Assembly: GCA_963989245.1 (NCBI GenBank)
Contig: OZ022341.1
Coordinates: 44,474,181 to 44,538,180 of the forward strand
From: Nansenia antarctica
Taxonomy: Eukaryota > Chordata > Actinopteri > Argentiniformes > Microstomatidae
DNA: 64,000 nt
Direction: 5' to 3'
The notes under the pieces were generated by a model. It had not been told where the DNA came from and did not search any database. It worked only from the letters and a program-made list of their open reading frames with translations. Below are positions 50,711-62,839 of the stretch, piece after piece (position 1 is the first letter of the stretch; each line of letters begins with the position of its first letter). A program made the translations under genes and the position numbers.

Positions 50711-51059
50711 CATATCGTACAATGCATATTCTGCATTTTCCAACTTTATGATGTATGCTCAGTATATCAGTCCCCAGAGTTTCCACAGGCCACAATATAT
50801 GGGGGAGGCAGATGGCAGGAATGTATATTACCATTTTTACTGTTAGTATATCAAACTATGCATCAATAAATTTGCGTTCAAACAAGCTATCAAAGCATTA
50901 GGAGTGGAAAATAATCCTGTCTAGGTAGAATGATTACTCTTATACTGTCTCGTCTAATATGAAAACTGTATGAGAATAGATGTATTCTCCATGGATCAGT
51001 AATTTCTTACAGTAATCTACAGTATATCTATCTGTCTATAAACAGTATTTACAGTTCTC
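50711..51059. other. No recognised feature
   Basis: No gene supported. Confidence 0.4.
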
Positions 51060-51089
51060 TCTATCTATCTATCTATCTATCTATCTATC
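51060..51089. repeat. (CTAT)n microsatellite
   Basis: Seven tetranucleotide units. Confidence 0.93.
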
Positions 51090-51913
51090 AGTGTACAATG
51101 TATCAATGCAACTGTAGCATTGCCTCTGTCCAGGTTCAGACACGTTGTCCTCTTTCCTGCATTAAAGGCACACAAAGAAAGTGCAGAGTGTAGAGTGATT
51201 TTAGGTAATGTCTGTTGTTCCTCAGGAGAGATGATGGGGATGGTCCTTGGGAGATTGGACAAAAAAAAAAATCTCACAGTTCACGCTGTGACATTATGTA
51301 AGTTACGAGGCAGAGGGCAAACAGCCACACTCACAGTCACCTCAGGCAGTATCTGTGACAGCAAGGTGAGAATACGAAAACCACAGGGTGTCCTTCTGGG
51401 GCTGCAGGGGCATGAGGGAGAATACATTGAGAGGGTGTAGAGAGATTTAGGATTGTTATGTGGTGCCATGTGGTGTGTATAGTATAACGCACAGGGTGAG
51501 GATTGGAGTAGGCAGGATACCATTCTCACAAAACACAGTCAGACATGTAACAGGAGATATGTGGTGTGTGATGTGATATATTCTGTAGAATGATAGGTTA
51601 GATGATGATGGGTAGAGGTGGAGGCATGGTCTGGCAAGGTTTTGTCTTGGAGAGCTCAGTATTTCACCATCAGGCTTTGTCACTCTGGCTCAGCATGAGT
51701 TTGACTTTGGGGTGGGTAAGCAGCTTTAATTGCTGAAGCAGTGGGAGTTCATGTACATTACTTAATGCAAGAACCTGATTAGGTACGCAAAATGGCAATT
51801 CTACTTATTTCTCCAAAATACACAGAAATGTGCAGCCCAGTCACATAATGCAAACATTGATGCAATACTCTGCGTGCGACTGGGGGGCAGTTGTTTGATT
51901 GCATTCCAGTGCA
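51090..51913. other. No recognised feature
   Basis: No gene supported. Confidence 0.4.
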
Positions 51914-52215
51914 TTAACACTTAATCAGCCGTACCCCGTGAGTAAAATAAATGTTTATATCTTTGCACTCGATCAAATTTCAGGACCCTCCTTTCATGAC
52001 TTTTCCTAGATATGTGCGTTCTACCACCCAGTATCCTTACATTTTCAAAATCACATCAGGATAAGCTAATATAAAGCTATTTTGCAGTTTTTCTATGTAG
52101 GAAGCAGGCTAATTTACAAGCGGCCAATGACGGTCGTTGTGTGTAAATAGCAGCTTAGCATTGAAAAAGAGGGGGTCTTTTAGTAGGTAAAAAGGCACAG
52201 CTGTTCTAGTGTTAA
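51914..52215. mobile_element. piggyBac-like MITE, ~302 bp
   Basis: Left TTAACACTTAATCAGCCGTA and the inverse of the right end, TTAACACTAGAACAGCTGTG, share 16 of 22 bases including TTAA. The right part (CCTACTAAAAGACCCCCTC on the - strand) belongs to a fish repeat I recognise as TTAACACTAGAAC-type. No transposase. Confidence 0.62.
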
Positions 52216-52377
52216 GTAGAAGAAGTTGCGGCTCCCGAGACATGGCTAATAACCATTTTCATACAAGTCCGCAGCTACAGATACAGCTGCACAAGAAGGC
52301 AAGGGAGTATGTGAACAAGACTGCATGCACAATACATTCAACATTAGAATGTACTTATGTATAAATTGGCCTTTAGT

Positions 52378-52414
52378 CAGTCTCTCAGTCTCTCTCTCTC
52401 TCTCTGTCTCTCTC

Positions 52415-52459
<45 letters not shown>

Positions 52460-52482
52460 GTCTCTCTCTGTGTCTCTCTCTC

Positions 52483-52570
<88 letters not shown>
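52378..52570. repeat. Compound (CT)n microsatellite
   Basis: CT repeats with regular TGTCTC interruptions to about 52490, then a pure (CT)n. Confidence 0.96.
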
Positions 52571-52573
<3 letters not shown>

Positions 52574-54773
52574 GAGTTACAGGTGAGCCACACTGTCTAA
52601 ATAGACTTTGAATGTCATTAAACTGCACAACTTCCTGAGATTACATCAATTTCCGACAGCAAATAAAGAATATAGAGATAGAGTGCTCCTATTTCTGTTT
52701 CATTAGGATCAGAGCATTCCATCTGATTTGTTTTCTAATTCCTTTCCCCAGCTCCAGGAGAAGCGGACAGAGACAGATATGGAGGAGGGAAGTTGAACCA
52801 GCCACTCCACTGAGGTACACACTACTGTAATATCCTGCTGATTCCACTTCATATCTGTAGTTGAATGGAAGATTAATCCTCCGGGGCGACACGCATTGTG
52901 CACAATAGGGGACGATGGTAGCCAGGATAGGCAGGATTGACAGGAAGCACTCTGGTGACTTTTAACAAATATATGACATGTCAGATGTGATACTACAGTA
53001 TCTACTGTATATCATCTACAAGAGGACATCACAAAACTAATTGATCATCTTTTGTAGATGTTGACATTCACAGTACAACAAGTCGATTTTACAGCGGCTT
53101 GTGTGCCATTAACTGCATACATTGTATTGACACACTTGGATGTACAGTGCGGAGGGGGCATTCTGAATGTATGGTACATATTGGAACAATCATTTGCGTA
53201 ATTGCATTGTGGTGCTTCATCAGGGCTTTCAGCAAGCAAATGGGCATTAGCTTGAGAAGAAGCCATTGGTTTAAGTATTGGTTTATATTTCACAGAGTGA
53301 AACCATCCCTGTGAGAGTGGGACAAAACTATTTATTCTGCACAAAATCTGCAATAAATAATTGTAATTAAGCCAGAGTAATTATTTAATGTATTTGATTG
53401 GCAACCTCCCATTAAAGCCCACTTAAGACAACCCCTTTAAATTGGTAACTGGTAGGATGTCTCTTTCTGCATACACCAGCTTGTTCTCATTCCAGTAAGT
53501 GCATGTAGGATGTAGTCATTCATTTCCAGCAGATACAGAAGCAGAAGCGCTCCCCTCTGGTCAAATACACAAACACCTTTAACCTCGGCAGTGTCATAAT
53601 GGGTCTGGACACGTGACATGTTCATTCACCAAATGAAAGGATGAAAACAAACTGTAGCATGTACAGTAGTATATGCCTGATGTTTTTTCTCTAACTTTAC
53701 ATTTTGGATAATGACGTTTGTCAAGTGACTGAACAAAGCCTACTGCATCTTAAAAGAGGCATGCCTTTTAAGAGAGAGGATAGAGATAATATATCTATAA
53801 AGCATAAGCTATTGAGGGTCATCAGCTATTGGATTTTTAAGGTAAAATTAAAATGAGATGTAGCCCTGATGCAATGTTGCGTTACCCAAACCCATGGACA
53901 TACAGTTGTCAGCTAATCCTTCTGGTGCACCACTCCAGACACAGGGAGCACCCAGAGAGATGAGAGAATGAACTATAGACAGAGCTGTCCTGTTCTGTCA
54001 GCTCAAAGGCTGGATTACAATAAGAAGAAGAACAAGAAGAAGATTATACTCCAACAAACTGCAAACGGCATACAAACAAAACCAAAACAATGCCTCTCAA
54101 TGTGTGGTGATTGATAGTGTCCTCTGACTATTACTTCCATAATAAATATTGGTGTTTACCAGACCCAAATGACAAAGAGAGCCCCATGCTGTGCTAACGA
54201 AACTTATTGCTCAGAGCTCCTTGTCAATTAGTTTAGACAGAGCTTCTGGCTAATTATTTGTTTTCTATCAAATTTGACTGCCTGGCTCTGACATTGGCAG
54301 GGTATTAAAGCAACTATCTGTTTGACATATCGTAGATATTTCCAGTGTTTCCGGAAGGAATATGAGTTATGAGTATGTGTCTGTCTCACATACGTCTGAC
54401 TGGACCCCTCTGAGGCAGAGAGAATGATCGGCTGCTCTGCACTTCCAGCTACTCATAAATCTAATAATTACAGTATGCCTCTTCAGGGTAGGAGGAAAAC
54501 TTTTCCCATTAACCAACACTCATTAACCCACTTCCTAAATGTGCAAATGACTAACTTCAGGGCACTGGGTAGCTAGCGGTACCTATTTCCATATCCACAC
54601 AGCCATATCAAACATGGCATATTTACCAGGCCATGGTTTACATGCAGATCATGCTGAGTCCCGGGCGCGCTGCGTGCCACAGTGGCTGTAAGTGATCATT
54701 TTGGTGTCAATATTTTATGATGTACATCAATTAACCTTGAACTGTCTGGGAACAAGCCAAACTCTCTATGATG

Positions 54774-54778
<5 letters not shown>
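52571..54778. other. No recognised feature (2.2 kb)
   Basis: Unique-looking. No gene or repeat supported. Confidence 0.45.

Positions 54779-54849
<71 letters not shown>
54779..54849. repeat. (GT)n tract upstream of second RLE LINE
   Basis: A pure run of about 71 bp that passes directly into LINE coding sequence. Confidence 0.97.
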
Positions 54850-54851
<2 letters not shown>

Positions 54852-55716
54852 GCCTGAAGCAGTCTGAGATCAGGCAGCACTGGTGTGGACTCAGACTACA
54901 GGGAAAGCTAGCTTGTTTGGAGTTCGCTGACCACTCCGTCTCACACTCAGTGTTTAAGAACGCCGCTGTTGGTGAGGATGTTTTGAAATTCACCATCAAA
55001 GCAAGACTGCAGGTATTACCGACCAAGTACAATCTGTCCACCTGGTATCCCCACACTCACAGTCCATTCTGTTTAAACCATCAGGATTCACAACACCTAG
55101 AATCCATTGCACACATAACAAATGGATGTAATGCATACAAACACCTGTACATAGCTCGTCATGACCGTATTGTGGACATTGTGTCTGATACAGTACAAAA
55201 CATCTTACCATCTAGCGCAGCTATGTACAAGCATGCCAGAGTGTTACCAGAGTGGTTTGGTTTTACCAATGACGTTTTTGCCAACATCCCAAATACACCT
55301 GATGTTGTCTTTGTTGACACCAGCCACAAGGAGGTGCTGATTGTAGAAGTAGGCTGCCCCTTTGACCTGTACATGGACCAGACTTTCCAGGACAAGTATA
55401 TCAAATACCAACCACTACTTAGTACGATAACCAGCTTTGGGTACAAGTGTAAATTCAGCATACTTGTATTTGGAAGTGTGGGCCATGTACTGTATATAAA
55501 TGAACCATGAGGGGTCTGAGAATTGCTGCAATGTCTAAAAGAAAGGCCAAACAGGTTGCCAAATTTTGCTCTGTCTCAGCTATTATTGGCAGCTTGGCCG
55601 TGTGGAGAAGGAGGTGTTATGTGTACCCTTGAGTGTTCAGTGCTGCTTAGCCCCGAAATATTTGATTCCCTGTTTGTGTAATATAATTTGTGGAACCAAA
55701 TAAAGTATTCAAATGT
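54850..55716 (+). pseudogene. RLE-type LINE, C-terminal zinc-knuckle and endonuclease region
   Basis: The frame is open from 54850 (no ATG; 5'-truncated) to a stop at 55508-55510. Visible: KLACLEFADHSVSHSVFKNA, then a C-x?-H...H-x4-C zinc-knuckle-like stretch (CLNHQDSQHLESIAHITNGC), then YIARHDRIVD, PDVVFVDT, VEVGCPFD and DKYIKYQPL. The order zinc knuckle, RHD/RHN, PD..D, E and K is that of the restriction-like endonuclease domain in R2/R4/Dong/NeSL-type LINEs. A frameshift near 55490 separates the last 45 codons (MRGLRIAAMSKRKAK...IGSLAVWRRRCYVYP), which match the end of the 18-kb copy. The 3' end has AATAAAG and then a TGCG/TG repeat. Confidence 0.8.
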
Positions 55717-55750
55717 GTGCGTGCGTGCGTGCGTGCGGTTGTGTGTGCGT
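55717..55750. repeat. (TGCG)n/(TG)n tract downstream of RLE LINE
   Basis: TGTGCG-type repeat directly after the LINE 3' end. Confidence 0.9.
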
Positions 55751-57339
55751 CATGTTCCTCAGCCCATAGATGACGGGTGTTGTTTGTATTTGATGTGGTT
55801 TAGAAACACAGTGCAGAGAGAGCATGTTTCATCCCATTAGTACACAAGACACATTGTCTACCTCTTGTAGGAGAGGTGAGCTACCGTAACAGTCTCTGTC
55901 ACCTCACAGTGGGAATTGGTTATTTGTTGCCATATTTGCCATTAAACAACTTGGTCCGAGATACAGTATATGGCACTGTGCTTTATACCTGGACACTGGG
56001 ACAACATCCATGGTAGGATCAATCTGCAATATCCTTATAGAAACAGCTTGATAGATATAATATAGCATACTGTAGATCATCTATTCACCTCTATTTCACA
56101 TGCTAAAATGTCTGACTGCGTCTTACAACCATTTCACTTGTCAGAAGTGTGTAAGGGAGCCTAGAGGGCATGTGACACATGTAGGCCTGAGTCTGTGCCA
56201 GCGTTTCAAAGACGACTATCAAGAGGGGAGAAAAGCACCCGTCTGTTCTGCCGCCCTAGACGGTGCTGTCAGGACATGACAGAGGGAATACTTTAGTTCT
56301 TGTCTACTTGAGAGATGGAGGGGGCACAAGGGTGTCTCTGATCAACACAGGCTGCTGATTGGTCTGGAAGGCAGAGGGACAGGAGCAAAGGCAGGGGGGC
56401 TTCCATTGATCAAACAGATGCATTATGGGCCAGGAGGACAGACAGATAAGGCAACCTGCTTCTTTCCATCTCTCCACACGGACAGCCTGGCTTGTTTGTA
56501 CACAGACACTGCCCCGAGGGCTAGACCTCCTGGCTGCACTGACATGATCATATCTCTATAAAAGAAGCAGGGGCCTGGTCCATCACATAAATATACAACA
56601 GTTCAAAGGTTGCATTGTGAGAACAATTGCATTGTGTCACTGAGGCAGTCCAGAGGGATAGCAACCAGAAAGGTTGGTTTGTATGAAAATGTGTTTGTAT
56701 GACATTCAATTCAAATTGAATTGTCCTCAGTACGCAGTACGTAGTACTATCCTATGGATTGGTACATTGACAACAAAACTTCAGACTTACATATATAATT
56801 GCCTCTTGTGGGATGAATAAAAATAATGTATTTAGAATTGAATTGAATTACTATAATTAGTATACTATGTGCTTGGTATACTATACTGTACAAGATGTTA
56901 TGCTGTATGCTATATTTTGTGTTTGTTCTTCCTGCTTTACGGTTTCTCTGATACCCTCTTTACTTGACTAGTATGATTGACAGGCTGGATGATATTGGAA
57001 ATAATATGCATCTGCTCAGATCATAACAATATTTCACTGACTTAACAGTTCCCTCTCACATCAATGAAAGCAGGCGAGACGAATAACAATACTTTTCGCC
57101 GGAAGAAATGAACGGATAGAAGTGCAAATGAGAGAGGTGATATTTCTTCAGGCTTTTGAACCCTTTCCAATAACATTGGATTCCAGTGACCTTTCCTAGC
57201 AGGGGAACAGCTCACTGAGGGCTCCTATGGATTAAGCACACTATCATTAGAATGACCCTGGCTGGCAGATAGACTGGCCACATCAAAATGTGAGCCAAAT
57301 GTGACAGCGCCTTATGGAGTGTGAAAGGTTAACCAAGTA
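55751..57339. other. No recognised feature
   Basis: No gene or repeat supported. Confidence 0.45.
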
Positions 57340-57380
57340 GGGGGGGGGGGGGGGGGGGGGGGGGTTGGGGGGTTGGGGGG
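57340..57380. repeat. Poly-G tract
   Basis: About 25 uninterrupted G, then GGTTGGGGGG units to 57380. Confidence 0.95.
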
Positions 57381-58167
57381 TACCGCATGGGGGAAGAAAA
57401 TGGAATGCAGCAAACCAATACATTGTAATTCTACACACAATATTGTTCAGAGACTACACAGTGGCAATTACATTTTGTGAGACATTCTTATAGTGCACTA
57501 TAAATAATAAATAAATAAATAAAATTGCTCAGAATATGGAAGCTTGCTCAATTCAGATTTGCATGAATAACTTTCCATGACATATTGCCATGCGTCAATT
57601 CTCCACATATCTGGTCTTCACTCTTGTATTCACTCTTAGAAAATAAGGGTTTCTCGGCTGTCCCTGTGGATGAACCCTTTGAGGAACTGTTGTTGGTATG
57701 TTCTGTATGTACTGTATGTACCGTTGAACCCTCGAAATATGGCACCGAAACCAGTTGTACATGGCATAAAGAAAGAAAGAAAGAAAGAAACAGAAATAAC
57801 CTCTATGGTTCCAGGTAGAACCTAGTAACTGAAGAGGCTGTAGTCCTGTGGCCTGTTTTCTTTGTGTGGAGCTCAGGGAACAGCTCCAGATGGGGAGTCT
57901 ATTAGTCAGAGCAGTGGAGCCTCTCTGGCAATGTAAATAGCCATGTCAGAGGCCCAATAATTGATATGGATGATAACAGTCTCTCTCTGGCTCCTAGGAA
58001 TAAGGACCAGGAATACTGCGCTAATTGTCAGTGAAGGATGCAAACTGGCTGTAGGTCATCATTTTTCCACAAGCAAGGGCCACTGCCGCCTCTTGTGCTC
58101 CAAAGCACACTCCTCAGCCCAGGAAACAGAGGTTAATTATGCCGTAGTGATATGCTCATAGACTTAA
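57381..58167. other. No recognised gene; short tetranucleotides
   Basis: (ATAA)n near 57502-57522 and (GAAA)n near 57768-57790. Confidence 0.5.
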
Positions 58168-58238
58168 AAGCGCATTGAGTTGCATCTTGTAAGAAATGCG
58201 CTATACAAATAAAATTTGATTTGAATTTGATTTGATTT
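58168..58238 (+). mobile_element. L2-like LINE/SINE 3' tail
   Basis: AAATGCGCTATACAAATAAA followed by ATTTGATTTGAATTTGATTTG is the common 3' tail of L2-like elements, also seen at about 8563-8598. Confidence 0.65.
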
Positions 58239-58426
58239 AAAACTCTTGGAGGAAGACATAAAAAGGTTACACGTTTGTTCCGTCTGTGTGTAGTACTGTA
58301 CTGTAGCCGTAGCGTACGTATCTCTCAACCCAGAATCTCATCTCTCAAATGAATATGAATATTATATCATTGAATATGAACATTAAATATGTTGGTGGAT
58401 AGAATGCATAGTGCTAGTGAAAATGA

Positions 58427-59340
58427 ATGAATGAATGAATGAATGAATGGACTTTATTGTCATTGCTACAGTACAGGTACCAAACAACGAAATTTAGGAG
58501 GGGTGGCTCCCCTGGTGTTAGAAAAGGAAAAAAAAAAAAAACTTTTAAAAAGAAATCACAAGAAGGGAAGGAGCTGGTTTACATAAATAAAGGCTATGTA
58601 CACTATCCACTGTACTATACTGTACAGATAGACGACTAGGGTTGTCATATTGCACAATAGTATTGTTTCACGTTATTTAAAGTGTCACAGTTTGCAGGCT
58701 TGAAATGTACATGTTTGTGCCTCAGCACTACACCTGATTTTTTCAGTCCAGCAGCTGCCATACAATCCGTCCAGACTGTCCAGGGCCCAGAACTTAGGTC
58801 TTTGCTGTGTTCAGGGCCTGGACGGCCCTGTGGTAGAAGCTGTTCTTCAGTCTGTTTGTCTTAGCGGCCAGGGTCCTGAACCGCCTTTTCGAGGGCAGCC
58901 TGGTAAAGTGTTCGTACCCAGGGTGGGTCGGGTCCCTGGAGATCTTGGAGGCCTTCCTGAGACAGCGTGTGTTGTACAGCTCTTCCAGAGAGGGGAGGGG
59001 GGCGCCGGTGATCTTCTGTGCTGTTCTCACGACTCTCTGTAGCGCATTTCTCTCCGCTGTTGTGCAGCTGGAGAACCAGTTGCAGATGCCGTAGGTGAGG
59101 ATGCTCTCCACTGCGCCGCGGTAGAAGGTCACCACCAGTATCTCCTGCTTGCTGTGTTCCTTCCTGAGGAATCTCAGGGTGTATAGCCGCTGTTGTGCCC
59201 TCTTGATGGTGCCTTTTGTGTTGTCCTTCCAGGTCAGGTCATCCCGCATGTGCATCCCCAGGAATCGGAGGGTTGAGACTCTCTCCACGCTCTCTCCGTC
59301 GATGAGCAGGGGCTGGATCTCGGACTTTTTCCTCCTGAAT
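58427..59340 (-). mobile_element. 5'-truncated LINE with C-terminal ORF fragment
   Basis: Reads on the - strand. It enters at about 59340 in the RT C-terminal region, runs through the ORF fragment to 58794, and has a 3' untranslated region ending TGACAATAAAGTCC(ATTC)n at 58427. The same 3' end occurs as isolated tails at 11472-11550 and, less certainly, 7050-7089. Confidence 0.82.
58794..59336 (-). pseudogene. LINE ORF2 C-terminal fragment
   Basis: Upstream of the first ATG the frame already reads IQPLLIDGESVERVSTLRFL. It continues through MRDDLTWKDN, GAVESILTYGICNWFSSC, LQRVVRTAQKITGAPLPSLE and HPGYEHFTRLPSKRRFRTL to NSFYHRAVQALN and a stop. This is the region after the RT catalytic core in a family abundant in fish. 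It has no frameshift over about 180 codons but lacks the catalytic motifs. Confidence 0.8.
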
Positions 59341-60471
59341 CATAGGATGCAAAAGCACCTCCTAACCCCACTGGGTTTATGGTTCCCCATCAGACTCCAT
59401 TTAAATGATAATAATCATTATAATTGAGACTATGTAGCTTCCTACTGTAAAAAGCAAAAAAATAGCAATGTATTACAAGTATGAAAGCTTTGACTTCACA
59501 TGCCAATTGCGACTGAATGTACTGAGATGAGCTCTCTGTAATGTAGGCATGGATGATGTTACGTGTGTCCTTGTTGTCTTTTGTGTTTCCTTCTGTGTGT
59601 CCCCTCTCACTATCGTTCCACATTCAGGTGTCCGTCTGCAATTGGCCATTCATCCCTGTCATTCATCATTCATTCCCCGTTCCAGTCCAATCAGAGTGCT
59701 CCCCATCTGCCAATCAGACAGCTGTCCGTCTGTTTAAATACTCCACCAGATTTCCCATTGTCAGTCGACCAGTTTGTTTTTGGGTGCGTTTGTTCTGTCG
59801 ACTCTTAAATTCATTGTGCAAAGTCAGATTCCAACTTGTGGTTACGAACACTTAAAGTAGTGCTTTTGTGCCCTAGACGTAGACAAGTAAGATCTGGGAG
59901 TCGTAGCAGATGACTTTACATGGACATTGACAACTTTACATGGACATTGACATGGACATGGATGACTTTAAATGGATACTGAGTAAGCAGTGCCAACACT
60001 GAACATTACACATAACCTGAAAAATAAATCAATGTTAAAGAATAAAATGTAGAACGGAAGAATAAATCAATTTTAGGAAACATTTTTCTCTCTGTAATTG
60101 TACTGTTCAGCACTACATTCTGCACTTTTCACAAGCCTTTAAGAATCCTTTGTTATATTGATATTTTATGAGGCATAAAAATGGGCAGTTTATCTAAATG
60201 ATCTGCAATTCATCTCCTAGAATTATATCAGTTGTCATGTCTTTGGCTCTCTGAGCTTTTAAACTCAGTGATCCTACTCACCACTGATGTATTGAGGACA
60301 TGGGGATATTCATCCAAGGGAGGGAGTCCTGAGGGAGTTTAACCATTGTAGGCTACTGCGGGATTATATGTGGCGTGATAGTTACTGTCGATGTGAGAGT
60401 TACACCATACCACTGTATAGAGTCTATAAACAAACACTGGGAGTCAAGATAACGTTGTCTTCAAAGGTCAG
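59341..60471. other. No recognised gene
   Basis: The 59550-59870 part has an LTR-like feel (TTTAAATA, pyrimidine-rich) but nothing decisive. Confidence 0.4.
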
Positions 60472-60585
60472 GGGGGTATTCCATCAACAACGCTAAAGAA
60501 AAATCCAGGCTTATTTCTGATCAAATCACAAGACTTATCAAAATGAGCCTGGATTTTCCTTTAGCGACGTTGATGAATACTCCCC
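60472..60585. mobile_element. 114-bp palindromic MITE with 7-bp target duplication
   Basis: The left GGGGGTATTCCATCAACAAC followed by GCTAAAGAAAAATCCAGGCT is inverted at the right (AGCCTGGATTTTCCTTTAGC, GACGTTGATGAATACTCCCC). Both flanks read AGGTCAG (60465-60471 and 60586-60592). Nearly all of it is arm, so the RNA or single strand would fold into a long hairpin. Confidence 0.85.
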
Positions 60586-60679
60586 AGGTCAGAGATGGGA
60601 GATTGCAGATACAAAGGGGTGAGAGGGTAGAATCACAGAAGCAACCGGAGCCAGTGGAACTGTCTGACATGCCCTTTTA

Positions 60680-60681
<2 letters not shown>

Positions 60682-60739
<58 letters not shown>
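60682..60739. repeat. (GT)n microsatellite
   Basis: A pure run of about 58 bp. Confidence 0.97.
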
Positions 60740-60740
<1 letters not shown>

Positions 60741-61612
60741 GTAGAGTACATACATTATGTATGTGCATGGCTATCCATCTGTATCACCCCTGATTGAGAG
60801 AGGGCTCACAGACAGGGATTTGTTTTCTAGGATACATGTACATGTGCCTCATACTCATGTATTCCATGTTAGCTTGGTCTTCTACAGTATTTTGACAGTA
60901 TCAGTACGGTAGCTTCAAAACAACATAAGTAAAACACAGCTAACACATCGACCATATACAGTACATTAGCAGTAGCACACAGTCCTCTGTATAAGTCTTT
61001 ACTTCATCTTCGCATTATATAGCCCAGGTGGTCATTGTCTTACAACAGGTGGCGTCATTCCTATGTGACAATCGGAGCCTCGACCGACTGATCAGTGCAG
61101 ACAGAGTGGCTCTATCTGACGTGAGACAATGTATTCTAGGTGTATTATCAAGTCGGCCATGCTCAGTGACAATTGAGACCATGCTCTATCAACGGATGAC
61201 CCTCAATTAACAGGCAACGTCCTCAGTCGCGGCATCAGCTGGATGGGGCATGAGTTACAGAGGTCTATTAAACAGTCGATGAATGGGCTATCAAAGTGTA
61301 ATCACCGCTGTGAGTGATGGAGCCTGTGTTATTGGGTGGCTCTGCTATGGTATGCTCTGCTCTGCTCTGTTGAGTGAATCGGGCCTGACTGTCTTCATCC
61401 CATCACAGAGACAGACTCTCTCACAGTCAATGATTCCATCTGGGGCTGACAGTGACAGAATACAGGCGTATTCCCCTCTGCCACTCGTGGGGCTCTGGAA
61501 TGAGTACTGTCACATGGTGTCTACGTCTGGGGGGGAATGAGCCGGGCCAGTGATGGGACTGCACCAAGTTTCTCAAACACAACCATGTCTTCACAAACAA
61601 ATGACTCACAAC
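60740..61612. other. No recognised feature
   Basis: No gene supported. Confidence 0.45.
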
Positions 61613-62831
61613 CAGTGGCGGATACAGAAAGTGGCTGATGGGTAGGCCTGGAAAAATCTGGGTAGGCCTGAGTGAAACTCATCACCGCACGTTTTAGACC
61701 TATGTATGAGCAGCCAGATGGATGGAACACAACCGGGCTCGCGATCATAGGCGCCGATTTATGTTTCTGCCCGTGGGTGCTCGAAACATTTGGGTACGAC
61801 CAACACGCATGCACACACACGCACACACACGCACACGCACGCACACACGCAAAATATTCGCAGGGACTGGAGGAGATCACTATGCAGACCATGAAAAGAA
61901 CGGAAAATAAATAAAGTACCTGTCTACCCAGAGAATGCAACGGACAGCCAAACAAGTTATTATAATACACACACGCAAGGCATTCAAGCGCACGCAATAG
62001 TCAATGAATGAACCAATAACCATCAACTATGGAGGACCAAGTATAGAAATTGTAATAAGAAATGCCTGTATTATCATTTGCAAGCTTTTAACTGTGGGTG
62101 TTGACAGTCCAGTGCAAACCGAAAGCTCAAGTTGAATCATACATGTACCTGGCTCGGACCAGTTGTGGTGATCCATCATCACAAAACCTAACGCTGCTTA
62201 TTAGGGGATTTACGTAAACTGGTGTATACACATATATTGTTGTGTAAAGTTGTGTGCTTCTATTGTATTATATTATTATATCCAGTGAAGGCATACACAA
62301 TGTTGTTCCACACAAATGTTTCCCTCTTCGTTTTAATCTTGGAAAGTCTCATAAAAAATATACTTCACCGAACTATTACAGCGCTGTCTCGGACTCTCCG
62401 CACGTCGGCGTGTGGCGTCATCATCTGTTATTGTGAATAAATAAGATTTCTAGACAAGGCCTGGTCCAAACTTTCATTATTTTCACTGACTTCCAGACGT
62501 GGCTTTTTAAGAAAGCGGGACAATGTTAGCTGTTTAGCCATCGTAGCGCGCACACTGAACAACTGGTCAAGGTCAACTGAACAATCAGAGTAAACGTAAA
62601 AGAGGAAGCAATGTAAACGTAAGAGAGGAAGTTGAATATTATTAGTATTAATACATACTTTTAATCATTTCCAAGACAAAACTATTCACATTACAGTTAG
62701 TTAGTGAAAATTAAACTTGAAAAATATTTTATTATAAAAAAATATGTATTTTTATGAATCTGACTGGGTGGGCCAGCTGTCAATCTGGGTGGGCCTAGGC
62801 CCACCCAGGCCCACCCATAGATCCGCGCCTG
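61613..62831. mobile_element. hAT element, 1.2 kb, perfect 8-bp target duplication
   Basis: It starts CAGTGGCGGATACAG; the right end inverted reads CAGGCGCGGATCTATGGGTG. It is flanked by CTCACAAC at 61605-61612 and 62832-62839. GGGTAGGCCT and GGGTGGGCCT units repeat near both ends. It holds a (CACG)n patch at 61807-61850. No transposase frame, so it is non-autonomous. Confidence 0.88.
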
Positions 62832-62839
62832 CTCACAAC

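Noticed and set aside
59550..59870. Possible LTR
   Set aside because: TTTAAATA and pyrimidine-rich sequence are suggestive, but I could not find TG...CA ends, a poly(A) signal in place or a duplication.
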